In this document: one piece after another, positions 53,862 to 64,000 of the stretch
Layout of the letters: every line of letters begins with the position of its first letter
Numbering within the stretch: position 1 is the stretch's first letter
Assembly: GCA_903822185.1 (NCBI GenBank)
Contig: CAIJOA010000017.1
Location: 1-64,000 of the forward strand
DNA length: 64,000 nt
Direction of reading: 5' to 3'
Source: an uncultured Rhodospirillales bacterium
GTDB lineage: Bacteria > Pseudomonadota > Alphaproteobacteria > ATCC43930 > CGMCC-115725
Position numbers and translations under genes: made by a program
Notes under the pieces: model-generated
Database searches by the model: none
Seen by the model: the letters and a program-made list of their open reading frames with translations, nothing else
What the model was told of the DNA's origin: nothing

Positions 53862-54603
53862 TCGTCTCGCCGCGCGGCTGATCGAGGCGCGGCGCAGCGG
53901 CGAGCGTATCGCGGCGCTCGCCGACGACGAAACACCCAAGACTGCCGCCGAAGGCTACGCGGTGCAGGAGGCGATGATCCATCGCCTCGGCATCGCGGTC
54001 GGCGGTTGGAAAGTCGGCGCCGATAACCCGACCGCCGAACCGCAAGCGGGGCCGTTGCTTGTCGATCGGCTGAAAGCCGGCCCGGCCAGCTTCGCGATGT
54101 TGCCGAACGCCTTCCGCACCGTCGAAGCCGAGATCGCTTTTATCTTCGGCAAAGACCTGCCGCTGCGCGACCAGCCCTATGTCGAAGCCGATATCTGGGA
54201 GGCGATCGCAAGCCTCCATGTCGGCATCGAAATTCTTGAATCGAGTTTCGTCGAGCGTCGCCGTTTGCCGCCAAACGCACCGCTGGGCGATCTGCTCAAT
54301 AACGGCGGCTACACCTACGGTCCTGCGCTCACCGATTTCCGGGCGCTCGATCTCGTTACGCCGCAAGGCTTCGTCCTGATCGACGGCAAGGAAGTGCGGC
54401 GAGCGAAATCGGGGACGCCCGGCGGCGCGCCGGGCCGGTTGATGGCCTGGCTCGCCAATCACGCCGCAGGGCGCGGCCGCCCGCTGAAGCGCGGCGACAT
54501 CGTCACCACCGGTAGCCATACCGGCATGCTGGACGCCCCGGCGGGCGCTCACGTGACCGCCCGGTTCGAGGGCATCGGCGAGGCGAGCCTAATCTTCGCC
54601 TGA
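53851..54603 (+). CDS. 2-keto-4-pentenoate hydratase / fumarylacetoacetase-type protein
   Basis: A 250-residue protein of the MhpD/4-oxalocrotonate decarboxylase family. GYAVQEAMIHRLGIAVGGWKVG near the N-terminus, VEAEIAFIFGKDLP (about 90) with the metal Glu residues, and the C-terminal GDIVTTGSHTGMLDAPAG are characteristic. The family hydrates 2-hydroxy-pentadienoates in meta-cleavage pathways. No ring-cleavage gene lies nearby. Its overlap with the aminotransferase suggests it acts on a product derived from that reaction. Confidence 0.84.
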   Translation: MDADRLAARLIEARRSGERIAALADDETPKTAAEGYAVQEAMIHRLGIAVGGWKVGADNPTAEPQAGPLLVDRLKAGPASFAMLPNAFRTVEAEIAFIFGKDLPLRDQPYVEADIWEAIASLHVGIEILESSFVERRRLPPNAPLGDLLNNGGYTYGPALTDFRALDLVTPQGFVLIDGKEVRRAKSGTPGGAPGRLMAWLANHAAGRGRPLKRGDIVTTGSHTGMLDAPAGAHVTARFEGIGEASLIFA

Positions 54604-54619
54604 TCCTCGTTGACTATCG

Positions 54620-54642
54620 GTAAGTTTAAACTTACGGTAAGT
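54620..54642. promoter_or_regulatory. Palindromic operator upstream of the ArsR-type gene
   Basis: A perfect 16-bp palindrome GTAAGTTTAAACTTAC (54620-54635) is followed at once by a further GGTAAGT half-site (54636-54642), one base before the ATG. It covers the position of the ribosome site, so binding would block transcription and perhaps translation. It is the expected kind of site for autorepression. Confidence 0.7.
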
Positions 54643-54643
54643 C

Positions 54644-54952
54644 ATGGCTTATGCAGAGGCGTTGTCGGCGCTGGGCGATCCGACGCGCCGTGAAATCTTT
54701 GAACGGTTGATCGACGGGCCGCGCGCCGTCGGCGACCTCGCCCTTGGCCTGCCCGTCAGCCGGCCAGCCGTCTCCCAACATCTCCGCGTCCTCAAGGAAG
54801 CCGGGCTGGTCAGCGACCGGGCCGAAGGCACCAAGCGCGTCTATCAAATCGACCCGGCGGGCCTCGGCGCGATGCGGCAATGGCTCGATCGTTTTTGGGA
54901 TGCCTCGCTGGATGCATTTCGCGAGGCCGTCGAAAAGGACAACACGCCATGA
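54644..54952 (+). CDS. ArsR-family transcriptional repressor
   Basis: A 102-residue winged-helix regulator. LGDPTRREIFERLIDGPRAVGDLA and VSRPAVSQHLRVLKEAGLV (recognition helix, residues 43-61) are typical of ArsR proteins paired with SRPBCC genes. The metal-binding CxC motif of ArsR/SmtB metal sensors is absent, so it responds to another signal. It overlaps the SRPBCC gene by four bases and has a palindrome directly upstream for autoregulation. Confidence 0.92.
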   Translation: MAYAEALSALGDPTRREIFERLIDGPRAVGDLALGLPVSRPAVSQHLRVLKEAGLVSDRAEGTKRVYQIDPAGLGAMRQWLDRFWDASLDAFREAVEKDNTP

Positions 54953-55422
54953 ACCAGATCATCCAACCCACCCCGGTGCGCAAGACCACCCATGTCAAAG
55001 CGCCGCCCGCCCGCGCCTTCGATGTCTTCACCGCCGGCATCAACACATGGTGGCTGAAGACGCACAGCATCAACCCGACCAAATCGCCAATCAAAGAAAT
55101 CGTGTTGGAGCCGTATGCCGGCGGTCAGTGGATGGAACGCGGCGAAGACGGCAGTACCTGCCAATGGGGAAAGGTGTTGGTGTGGGAACCGCCGACGCGG
55201 TTGGTGCTCGCCTGGCAGATCGACGCGCAGCATCGTTTCATCCCCGAACTTGTCACCGAAGTCGAAGTCCGCTTCACCGCCGAAGGCGACGGCACCCGTG
55301 TCGAGTTGGAACATCGTCACCTCGAACGGTTGGGCGAAGACGGCGAGACGTTACGCAAGATGGTCGATTCACCCAACGGGTGGGGACGCCTCTTGGAAAA
55401 TTTCAAAGAAAATGTCGTTTGA
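54949..55422 (+). CDS. SRPBCC (AHSA1-like) domain protein
   Basis: A 157-residue START/Bet v 1-like protein of the AHSA1 family. VRKTTHVKAPPARAFDVFTAGINTWW is the usual opening and GWGRLLENF the usual end. Such proteins bind hydrophobic ligands in a central cavity; pairing with an ArsR repressor is very frequent in proteobacteria and suggests a ligand- or stress-responsive unit. The ATG overlaps the ArsR stop. Confidence 0.9.
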   Translation: MNQIIQPTPVRKTTHVKAPPARAFDVFTAGINTWWLKTHSINPTKSPIKEIVLEPYAGGQWMERGEDGSTCQWGKVLVWEPPTRLVLAWQIDAQHRFIPELVTEVEVRFTAEGDGTRVELEHRHLERLGEDGETLRKMVDSPNGWGRLLENFKENVV

Positions 55423-55459
55423 AGACTTATATCGAAACCGGAATGGGAGCGCCGTATCG

Positions 55460-56083
55460 ATGAGTACGCTGCAGATCATCGGCCATGCAGGCAGCAATTT
55501 CGTCTGGGTCGTTCGTATCTTCTGTGCCGAGAAAGGTGTTGCTTACGAGCTGATCACCGCACCGCCGCATTCGCCCGAGGCGAAGGCTGTTCATCCTTTG
55601 GGAAAAATTCCGGGCATGCGGCATGGCGATGTCACGTTGTGCGAATCGCGCGCCATCTGCAGCTATATCGATGCGGTCTTTCCCGGCGCATCGCCGATAC
55701 CGCGTGATCCCGTCGCCGCGGCAAAGACCGAGCAATGGATCGCGATCATCTGCACAGCCATCGACCCCATGATGGTGCGGCAATATCTTGCCGGTTATTT
55801 CTTTCCGGGCACCGCCGACGGAAAACCGGATCGCACCCGTATCGATGCCGCTTTGCCGAAAATGCTGCCGTTATTCGATATGTTGGAACGCACGCTGGCG
55901 TCAAACGCTCATCTGACCGGCGCGAACTTCACGCTCGCCGATGCCTACCTGATACCCATTCTTCATTATATGACCGAGCTTCCCGAGGCGTCTGCGATGA
56001 TCGCGGAGCGTCCTGCAGTGAAGTCTTATCTCGATCGGCAAATGGCGCGGCCCAGCGTCAAGGAAACGATCCCGACGCATTAG
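55460..56083 (+). CDS. Glutathione S-transferase family protein
   Basis: A 207-residue GST. The thioredoxin-like N-terminal domain has GHAGSNFVWVVRIFCAEKGV, the cis-Pro region GKIPGM and the glutathione-contacting LCESRAICSYID (about residue 62). The C-terminal all-alpha domain ends near VKETIPTH. Position of Ser13 in the first motif suggests a Ser-type catalytic residue. It starts 37 bases after the SRPBCC gene, with GGGAG upstream, so it may be in the ArsR-regulated unit. Confidence 0.88.
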   Translation: MSTLQIIGHAGSNFVWVVRIFCAEKGVAYELITAPPHSPEAKAVHPLGKIPGMRHGDVTLCESRAICSYIDAVFPGASPIPRDPVAAAKTEQWIAIICTAIDPMMVRQYLAGYFFPGTADGKPDRTRIDAALPKMLPLFDMLERTLASNAHLTGANFTLADAYLIPILHYMTELPEASAMIAERPAVKSYLDRQMARPSVKETIPTH

Positions 56084-56097
56084 GCCCGCAGCAGGAT

Positions 56098-56496
56098 TTA
56101 TTTCTGGGTCGCGTTATTGCCGCGGCGGCCTTGCGCGAATTCGACCGAATAGCCATCGGGATCGAGCGCCGTCATCGCGCGTTCCCATGGCTCGTCATGC
56201 GGCGGCTCGGCGAAGACGACGCCCTTAGCCTGCAGCTCGGCATAGAGCCCGTCGAGATCGTCGGTGCTGAGTTCCACATGAATCGCGCGCGCCTGAGCAC
56301 GGTTCATCTTTTCGCCGCCTTCTTTCAACGCATCTTCCCACGCGAGAAGACCGACCGAACTCCCGTCCAGCTTCATCAGGGCGAAATGCGGCGCGGCGTT
56401 CATCGCGACCTTGAAGCCCAAATTTTCGTAATAGGCGACCGACCGCTCGATGCTTTCGACGCTGAGGGTCAGGCCCTCCATCCGGAATTTGGTCAT
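56098..56496 (-). CDS. Glyoxalase/bleomycin-resistance (VOC) family protein
   Basis: A 132-residue protein with the paired beta-alpha-beta-beta-beta modules of the vicinal-oxygen-chelate superfamily. MEGLTLSVESIERSVAYYENLGF opens the first module and ALDPDGYSVEFAQ closes the second. Candidate metal ligands are the His in AIHVELS and the Glu in YSVEF; the first-module His is not obvious. The function (glyoxalase, dioxygenase or resistance) cannot be decided. Confidence 0.85.
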   Translation of the reverse strand: MTKFRMEGLTLSVESIERSVAYYENLGFKVAMNAAPHFALMKLDGSSVGLLAWEDALKEGGEKMNRAQARAIHVELSTDDLDGLYAELQAKGVVFAEPPHDEPWERAMTALDPDGYSVEFAQGRRGNNATQK

Positions 56497-56516
56497 GGTA
56501 TTTTTCTGGGTGCTTC

Positions 56517-56873
56517 TTATCGGGCCGGTTTGAAACGTTCGTTGATCGCGGCTTCGGTCATCGAATCGACACCGGTGGGATCGACGATCGAATAGACCAC
56601 GAAGCCGAGGCTGAGAAATTTCCGGGCGCGCTCGAAAGCGGCGCTTTGCGTCGTGTCCGTCGCCGTGTTGGGCACGGCATCGCGGCGGGTCGTGTCCCAG
56701 GTGACGCTCCACACTGCCGGCTGATCGGTGCCTTGCGCCATGGTGATCTTGTGCCAGTCCTTGGTCGGCGTCTTGCCGGCATCCGTCGTCAGGGGCGGCA
56801 GGCGCAGCCCTACGGCCGACTTGCCTTTTGCCTTGGTCCAGGTCGGCTTATCCGTTGCCATTGAGGTGTCCAT
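56517..56873 (-). CDS. Hypothetical protein
   Basis: A 118-residue soluble protein without a recognised family. It is polar, Thr- and Lys-rich at the N-terminus (MDTSMATDKPTWTKAKGKS), with a more hydrophobic C-terminal segment ARKFLSLGFVVYSIVDPTG. A second in-frame ATG lies four codons in and could be the start; neither has a clear ribosome site. It is 20 bases upstream of the VOC gene on the same strand and may be cotranscribed. Confidence 0.55.
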   Translation of the reverse strand: MDTSMATDKPTWTKAKGKSAVGLRLPPLTTDAGKTPTKDWHKITMAQGTDQPAVWSVTWDTTRRDAVPNTATDTTQSAAFERARKFLSLGFVVYSIVDPTGVDSMTEAAINERFKPAR

Positions 56874-56983
56874 TGTTGTGAAAAAGTATCGCCGAACACC
56901 GCCGCACGGGCTTCATGCAAGGCACGCGATCTGGACAGTATAGCGGAAATATCCGTGCTTGGGGGCCAGGCCCCGGTCTTATT

Positions 56984-57226
56984 TTAGACCTCCGGAACCT
57001 TGCCCAGTCTGACCAGATAGTCCGGCTCGCTGTAATCGCCGGCTTCGACATTAACGGTTTGCTTAACGACCTCGACTCCCAACGCCTTGCCGAGTGCCCA
57101 GATCTTCTCGGCACGCGACCGGGCGCTGGCTTCGCTGGGGCAGCGCACGGTTTCACCCGCCTTCAACGCGCCCCGCGCGCCCGCGACATAGGTTTGAACG
57201 ATAAAGGCCGTTTCGGATTCCGACAT
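56984..57226 (-). CDS. Small hypothetical protein
   Basis: An 80-residue soluble protein. ATG 57224-57226 (MSESETAFIVQTYVAG) is chosen because AGGAGA lies about six bases upstream; the longer frame lacks such a signal. It has a compact alpha/beta-like composition (GETVRCPSEASARSRAEKIWALGKAL) with one Cys. No family recognised. It is divergent from the MFS gene. Confidence 0.65.
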   Translation of the reverse strand: MSESETAFIVQTYVAGARGALKAGETVRCPSEASARSRAEKIWALGKALGVEVVKQTVNVEAGDYSEPDYLVRLGKVPEV

Positions 57227-57394
57227 TACGTCTCCTGAACGAACATTCGATGAAGAGGGCGGCGATCGCGACGTCCCATAGCCCTCGGCGAACACAAAGA
57301 CGAGGACGGGCGAACCGGTGCCGTCCGGCGTTGGATAGCATGGCTGCCATGACCGCGATTGCGTCCGGCGTTTTTCCTTCGCATAGAAAGTTGC

Positions 57395-58576
57395 ATGACC
57401 GAACCCGCTTCATCGCCGAAACCCAGCACCGGGCCGAACAGCCTTGTGCTGAAGCTTTTCGTTTTCACCGCGATCGTTTTTCTCGGCTATGGCGCCTTGG
57501 GGCTGCCGCTGGCGACATTGCCTGGACAGATTCACGAAGCGCTCGGTTACGGCACGCCGATCGTCGGTTTGGCGGTCGCCTTGCAATCAGTCGCGACGCT
57601 GCTGACACGGCCGCTGGCCGGCGTGCTGTGCGATACGCGCGGCGGCAAGATCTCGATCCTGATCGGCACCGGGTGCTTTGCGCTGTCGGGCTTACTCTAT
57701 CTCGCATCGCTTGCCGTTGCATCGCCGCTCCTCAGCCTCGGTGTTCTGCTGCTGGGCCGTGCGTTTGCAGGTCCGGGTGAAAGCTTCATCGTGACCGGCG
57801 CGCTGGCCTGGGCGATCGCCGCTCTTGGCGTCGCCCATACCGGACGCGTCATGGTTTGGGTCGGCATCGCCATGTATGGCGCGGTTGCCGTCGGCGCGCC
57901 GCTGGGTCTCGCCTTGCACGATGCCGCTGGCTTTGGCGCCGTCGCCGCCGTGACGCTGTTGTTGCCGCTGATCGCCGCCGTCCTTGCGTTGCTTGTCACG
58001 GCCGTCAAAGCACCGGGCGGTTTGCGGCTGCCCTTCCTGCAAGTCATCGGCTTGATCTGGCGTCAGGGCACGGGCCTCGCGCTTGGCGCGTTTGGGTTCG
58101 GCGGGATTGCGCCTTTCATCGCGCTTTATTTCAACGCACGCGGTTGGAGCGGCGCGGGTTTGACCCTGAGCGCCTTGGCCGGGGCCTATGTACTCGCCCG
58201 CTTGGTCGCAGGTCATTTGCCCGACAAGCTGGGCGGGGCAAAAGTCGCGCGGGTATCGCTGGCCATCGAGTTCGTCGGACTTGTCGTGATGGGTTTTGCG
58301 ACGTCGCCCATCCACGCGATGGCCGGCGCTTTTCTCGCCGGAGCGGGCTTCGCGCTGGTGTTCCCGTCGCTTGGCATCATCGCCGTGCAGCGCGTGCCGC
58401 CGGCGAGCCGCGGCGCGGCGCTGGGCGGGTACGTCGCCTTCTTCGATATCGGTCTGATGGTCGCGGGTCCGCTGGCCGGCATCTTGGTTGCCGCCTGGGG
58501 CTATCCCGCCATCTTCTTCGCCAGCGCCATCGCCGCGGCGGTCGCGATGATTTTCACGCGGCAGCGCGGTGGATAA
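57395..58576 (+). CDS. Major facilitator superfamily permease (YhhS-like)
   Basis: A 393-residue transporter with about 12 hydrophobic segments. ATG 57395 is preferred to an earlier in-frame start. LAGVLCDTRGGKISILIG between helices 2 and 3 is the MFS signature loop. The pattern GLPLATLPGQIHEALGYG and length resemble the YhhS/arabinose-efflux-like group, usually efflux pumps. The substrate is unknown. Confidence 0.85.
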   Translation: MTEPASSPKPSTGPNSLVLKLFVFTAIVFLGYGALGLPLATLPGQIHEALGYGTPIVGLAVALQSVATLLTRPLAGVLCDTRGGKISILIGTGCFALSGLLYLASLAVASPLLSLGVLLLGRAFAGPGESFIVTGALAWAIAALGVAHTGRVMVWVGIAMYGAVAVGAPLGLALHDAAGFGAVAAVTLLLPLIAAVLALLVTAVKAPGGLRLPFLQVIGLIWRQGTGLALGAFGFGGIAPFIALYFNARGWSGAGLTLSALAGAYVLARLVAGHLPDKLGGAKVARVSLAIEFVGLVVMGFATSPIHAMAGAFLAGAGFALVFPSLGIIAVQRVPPASRGAALGGYVAFFDIGLMVAGPLAGILVAAWGYPAIFFASAIAAAVAMIFTRQRGG

Positions 58577-58715
58577 GCCGGGTATCGCCGTTGTGGATTG
58601 CGGGGACAACGCGAATGAACGCGGCTTTCCAAAGGCTTCTTGACCCGTCGGCCTGCGTAAAACCGTGGATGCCTTGCGCTTTGATCACGCGCGTAGGAGC
58701 GATTAAACTCACGGC

Positions 58716-59867
58716 ATGACCGACACCCCCGCCAGCCAGCTTTTTACCGACGACGCGAAAGCGCCGTCGCGGACGGGCGTGTTGCCGTTCCAAGCCATCA
58801 ACAACATGGTGCGCGAACAAGAGGTCTATGCGAAGACCGAGATCACCGCCGATCAGATCCAGCCCGCGAGCCTCGATCTGCGATTAGGCCCCATCGCCTA
58901 TCGCGTCCGCGCCAGCTTCCTGCCCGGCCCCGGACATACGGTGCTCGATAAGGTCCAGCAACTCGACGCCTATCCGATCGATATCAGCGACGGCGCCGTC
59001 CTTGAAAAAGGCTGTGTCTATGTCGTGCCGCTGCTCGAATCGCTGCATCTCAAGAGCGGCGTCACGGCTTTCGCCAATCCGAAAAGCTCGACCGGGCGTC
59101 TCGATGTTCTGACGCGGCTGATCGCCGATGGCTGCAGCAGTTTCGATCGGTTGGATAAGGGCTATCAGGGTCCGCTCTATGTCGAGATCGCGCCGCGCAC
59201 CTTTAGCGTCGTCGTGCGCGAGGGTACGCGGCTCAATCAGCTTCGTTTTCGCCGCGGTTCACCCGTCATCCCATCAAGCGAGTTACAGCGGCTGCACGAT
59301 ACCGGCCAGCTGATGCTGTCGAGCGACACGAGCGAACAGAATTTCGCCGATCGTAAGATGCTGCGGCTAAGTGTCGATCTGCATGGCGAGGGTATGGGCG
59401 GCCTGATCGGTTATCGCGCCAAGAAACATACGGACCGGATCGATCTCGAAAAGATCGCGCATTACGACCCGATGGAATTCTGGGAACCGATTCATTATCA
59501 CCGCGACCCGCCGCTGATCCTCGACCCGAACGACTTCTATATTCTGGTCACGAAGGAAGCGGTGCGCATCCCGCCCGAGTTCGCCGCCGAGATGGTCGCC
59601 TATGACACCTCGGTCGGCGAGTTCCGCGTGCATTATGCGGGTTTCTTCGATCCCGGATTCGGCTGGGGCGATTCCGTCAGCAAAGCGGTTCTCGAAGTCC
59701 GCTCGCACGAAGTCCCGTTCACGCTGGAAGACGGACAGACCGTCGGTTGGCTGCAATATGAACGCATGGCCGGCAAACCCGACCGGCTCTACGGCACCAA
59801 CATCAAATCGAACTATCAGGGCCAAAGCCTCGCGTTGGCTAAGCAGTTTAAAGGATCGCGCGGCTGA
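58716..59867 (+). CDS. 2'-deoxycytidine 5'-triphosphate deaminase family protein (double-domain)
   Basis: A 383-residue protein of the DCD N-terminal domain family (PF06559 type). It is about twice the length of a standard dCTP deaminase and appears to contain two dUTPase-fold units. In the first, ITADQIQPASLDLRLGP and FANPKSSTGRLDVLTRL are the conserved nucleotide-binding segments. The second runs from about residue 225 to QGQSLALAKQFKG. It should deaminate dCTP or be a related nucleotide enzyme, supplying dUTP for thymidylate. Monocistronic. Confidence 0.85.
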   Translation: MTDTPASQLFTDDAKAPSRTGVLPFQAINNMVREQEVYAKTEITADQIQPASLDLRLGPIAYRVRASFLPGPGHTVLDKVQQLDAYPIDISDGAVLEKGCVYVVPLLESLHLKSGVTAFANPKSSTGRLDVLTRLIADGCSSFDRLDKGYQGPLYVEIAPRTFSVVVREGTRLNQLRFRRGSPVIPSSELQRLHDTGQLMLSSDTSEQNFADRKMLRLSVDLHGEGMGGLIGYRAKKHTDRIDLEKIAHYDPMEFWEPIHYHRDPPLILDPNDFYILVTKEAVRIPPEFAAEMVAYDTSVGEFRVHYAGFFDPGFGWGDSVSKAVLEVRSHEVPFTLEDGQTVGWLQYERMAGKPDRLYGTNIKSNYQGQSLALAKQFKGSRG

Positions 59868-60070
59868 GGCTGGGTTTCGGCCTTCGATACAACTTTAGGT
59901 ATTCGTCGCGCACGCCGTATTGCGACCCCACGACAAAAATTCATTTCAAAATCAGTGATCCAATCCTCACCCTGATTCGTAAGGCCTTCACAACAAGTTG
60001 AGTCTCGGCAACCTGGAATTGCGAAATCCTTTCGCATAGGGTCGCCGAAACACCGAGGGACAGGACGAGG

Positions 60071-60250
60071 ATGGGCACGACTTTGCATGGCGCAGCGCAC
60101 TGGAAAAATTGCGCCGACGAAGCGCGTGTTCTTGCCTCGGATATTACCGATCACGCCGCCAAAACGGCCATGACGGACATCGCTGAGGCGTATGACCGAA
60201 TCGCCGAGCGCGCTACGGTCCTCGCCGCCATGGATCATCTCAAAAACTGA
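60071..60250 (+). CDS. 59-residue small protein
   Basis: A short gene read by eye, ATG 60071 to TGA 60248-60250, with AGGA five bases before the start. The sequence HWKNCADEARVLASDITDHA... continuing TAMTDIAEAYDRIAERA matches a helical small protein that I recall as widespread in Alphaproteobacteria (HWRxRAEEAR ... MxxIAExYDRLAxRA); no function is known. It is soluble and predicted helical. It lies alone between the deaminase-like gene and the receiver-histidine kinase. Confidence 0.75.
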   Translation: MGTTLHGAAHWKNCADEARVLASDITDHAAKTAMTDIAEAYDRIAERATVLAAMDHLKN

Positions 60251-60424
60251 AGCCGTCGGCCGCGTATCTCGTCATTCGTTAAGCCGCGACTTGCCGAGCG
60301 ATTGAGAATCGTAAACTTTATTGATGAAACGGCAGCACGATAAGTGTTTCCGAAGAAATCGCGCGTGCCGAATTTCGCATCACAATCAGCAGCTTAAGCC
60401 GCACGATTGGCGCGTTGTCCCGCG

Positions 60425-60440
60425 CTAACCATTTCTTAAC
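60425..60440. promoter_or_regulatory. Near-consensus CtrA box upstream of a histidine kinase
   Basis: CTAA (60425-60428), seven bases CCATTTC, then TTAAC (60436-60440) match the CtrA full site TTAA-N7-TTAAC with one mismatch. GANTC methylation sites (CcrM) follow at 60444-60448 and 60468-60472, and another GTTAAC-type half-site lies at 60476-60481. The box is about 90 bases before the kinase start. Confidence 0.6.
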
Positions 60441-60528
60441 TTTGATTCATCAGATTTAAGTTTAGGTGAATCTTCGTTAACGGGGCTTGCGGCGGCCCTT
60501 CTACCACGCCGATACTCGGAGACCAGTA

Positions 60529-62166
<1,638 letters not shown>

Positions 62167-62171
62167 GCGCC

Positions 62172-62774
62172 TTGCCGCAAGCCATCGCGCTCGCCCTTGT
62201 CGCCGGTTACGCCGACGCGGCCGGGTTTCTGCGCTTTGGCGCCTTTGCCGGGATGATGACTGGCAACACCGTCTTGATGGGCATCGCCGCCGCCAACCGC
62301 CATTGGGGCGAAGCGGCCGGTTTCGGCGCCTTGATCGCGACCTTCTTCGTCGCCGTCATTCTGGCGCAGCTGTACCAGCATCGTTTCACCCGCGTTCGTT
62401 ACGCACTGATCCTCGAAGCGGCGCTGCTCCTCGTCTGCGATCTGATCAAGGCCGATTGGGGCATCGTGCTGATCGTTTTCGCGATGGGCATGCAGAACGC
62501 GATTACGACCAAGGTCGTCGGCATCCGCATCAACACCACTTTCGTCACCGGCGTGCTGCATCAATTCGGCGAAGGCGTGGCGCAGCTTTGCCTGCCGGCG
62601 CGGCTTCGCCCCGACGCGTCGAAGGGCGGGCCGGTCGCGATTTATGGTTTCGTCTGGGGCGCCTATGCTGTCGGGGCAGCGGCGGGCGCGATCGGCTTCA
62701 ACACCATGACGATGCCGCTGATTCCGCCGGCCTTGTTGCTGGCTTATGTGTATGCAACGGCAAAGTCGGTTTAA
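62172..62774 (+). CDS. DUF1275 (YoaK-type) membrane protein
   Basis: A 200-residue polytopic membrane protein, read from TTG 62172 five bases after the kinase stop. ALALVAGYADAAGFLRFGAFAGMMTGNTVLMG is the DUF1275 opening, and FAMGMQNAITTKVVGIRINTTFVTG the second conserved block. Six hydrophobic segments are visible. Function is unknown; transport-related suggestions exist. It sits between two histidine kinases. Confidence 0.87.
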   Translation: MPQAIALALVAGYADAAGFLRFGAFAGMMTGNTVLMGIAAANRHWGEAAGFGALIATFFVAVILAQLYQHRFTRVRYALILEAALLLVCDLIKADWGIVLIVFAMGMQNAITTKVVGIRINTTFVTGVLHQFGEGVAQLCLPARLRPDASKGGPVAIYGFVWGAYAVGAAAGAIGFNTMTMPLIPPALLLAYVYATAKSV

Positions 62775-62917
62775 ATCGACTCTCAAGATGTCGTAGCCGC
62801 ATCGGTTTCGCGACCCAGCTATAGATTTTTGGCCAAATTAACGGCACTATCCGACGAGGCTGTCCGGATCGGCGGAAGAGCCTGTTTTGCCATGGCGGGG
62901 AGCCGGAAAAAGACGTT

Positions 62918-64000
<1,083 letters not shown>

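Overview
This window is a GC-rich, densely packed bacterial chromosome segment. Gene families and gene order point to an alphaproteobacterium, most likely Rhodospirillales-like. The signs are secA divergent from a parvulin-argJ-mutT operon, ffh-rpsP-rimM-trmD-rplS joined to leuC-leuD-leuB, DUF1178, DUF2889 and DUF2076 proteins, a small membrane protein beside aroK, and CtrA-like boxes. This assignment comes from family recognition only; no database search was possible. No rRNA, tRNA, CRISPR array, prophage or insertion sequence was seen.

Layout. 1-212: the 3' end of an outer-membrane porin with a perfect terminator. 269-4830: a branched-chain amino-acid ABC operon, livK-H-M-G-F, with ATGA overlaps between H, M, G and F, preceded by a Nudix hydrolase. 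5425-10167: an FkbM methyltransferase, then a leftward series comF, grxC, Nit-type amidase, DUF1178 and pgk. 10228-14367: a BioC-like methyltransferase, a Tat-type beta-carbonic anhydrase whose second codon is a stop, and parvulin-argJ-mutT. 14571-20402: secA, a small secreted protein, a Do-type protease and an OmpR-type regulator. 20403-28406: DUF2076, accA, xerD with two upstream envelope genes, aroK-aroB, DUF2889 and a second S1C protease.

28552-38733 is the most distinctive part. It is an exopolysaccharide/exosortase-associated (PEP-CTERM type) block: a GT4 glycosyltransferase and a deacetylase-like gene on one strand, and on the other an operon of an EpsB-type sugar transferase, PrsK kinase, PrsR sigma-54 activator and PrsT TPR protein. 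No exosortase and no PEP-CTERM substrate lies in the window. Its promoter region (38734-39059) is an AT-rich island carrying a TTAA-N7-TTAA box and a 10-bp inverted repeat.

39060-51203 holds a luciferase-like oxidoreductase, the leu genes, the ribosomal-protein/tRNA-modification/SRP operon and, divergently, dapF-mtaB-ftsY. Ffh and its receptor FtsY are therefore about 3 kb apart. 51200-59867 carries metabolic and accessory genes: a phosphoesterase, an aminotransferase and hydratase pair, an ArsR-SRPBCC pair behind a palindromic operator, a GST, a VOC protein, an MFS permease and a dCTP-deaminase family protein. 60071-64000 holds a 59-residue protein, a receiver-PAS-histidine kinase behind a near-consensus CtrA box, a DUF1275 membrane protein and the start of a second histidine kinase that runs off the window.

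Genes too short or too incomplete to be obvious were added by reading the sequence: the 46-residue membrane protein at 24840-24980, the 59-residue protein at 60071-60250, and the truncated kinase from 62918.
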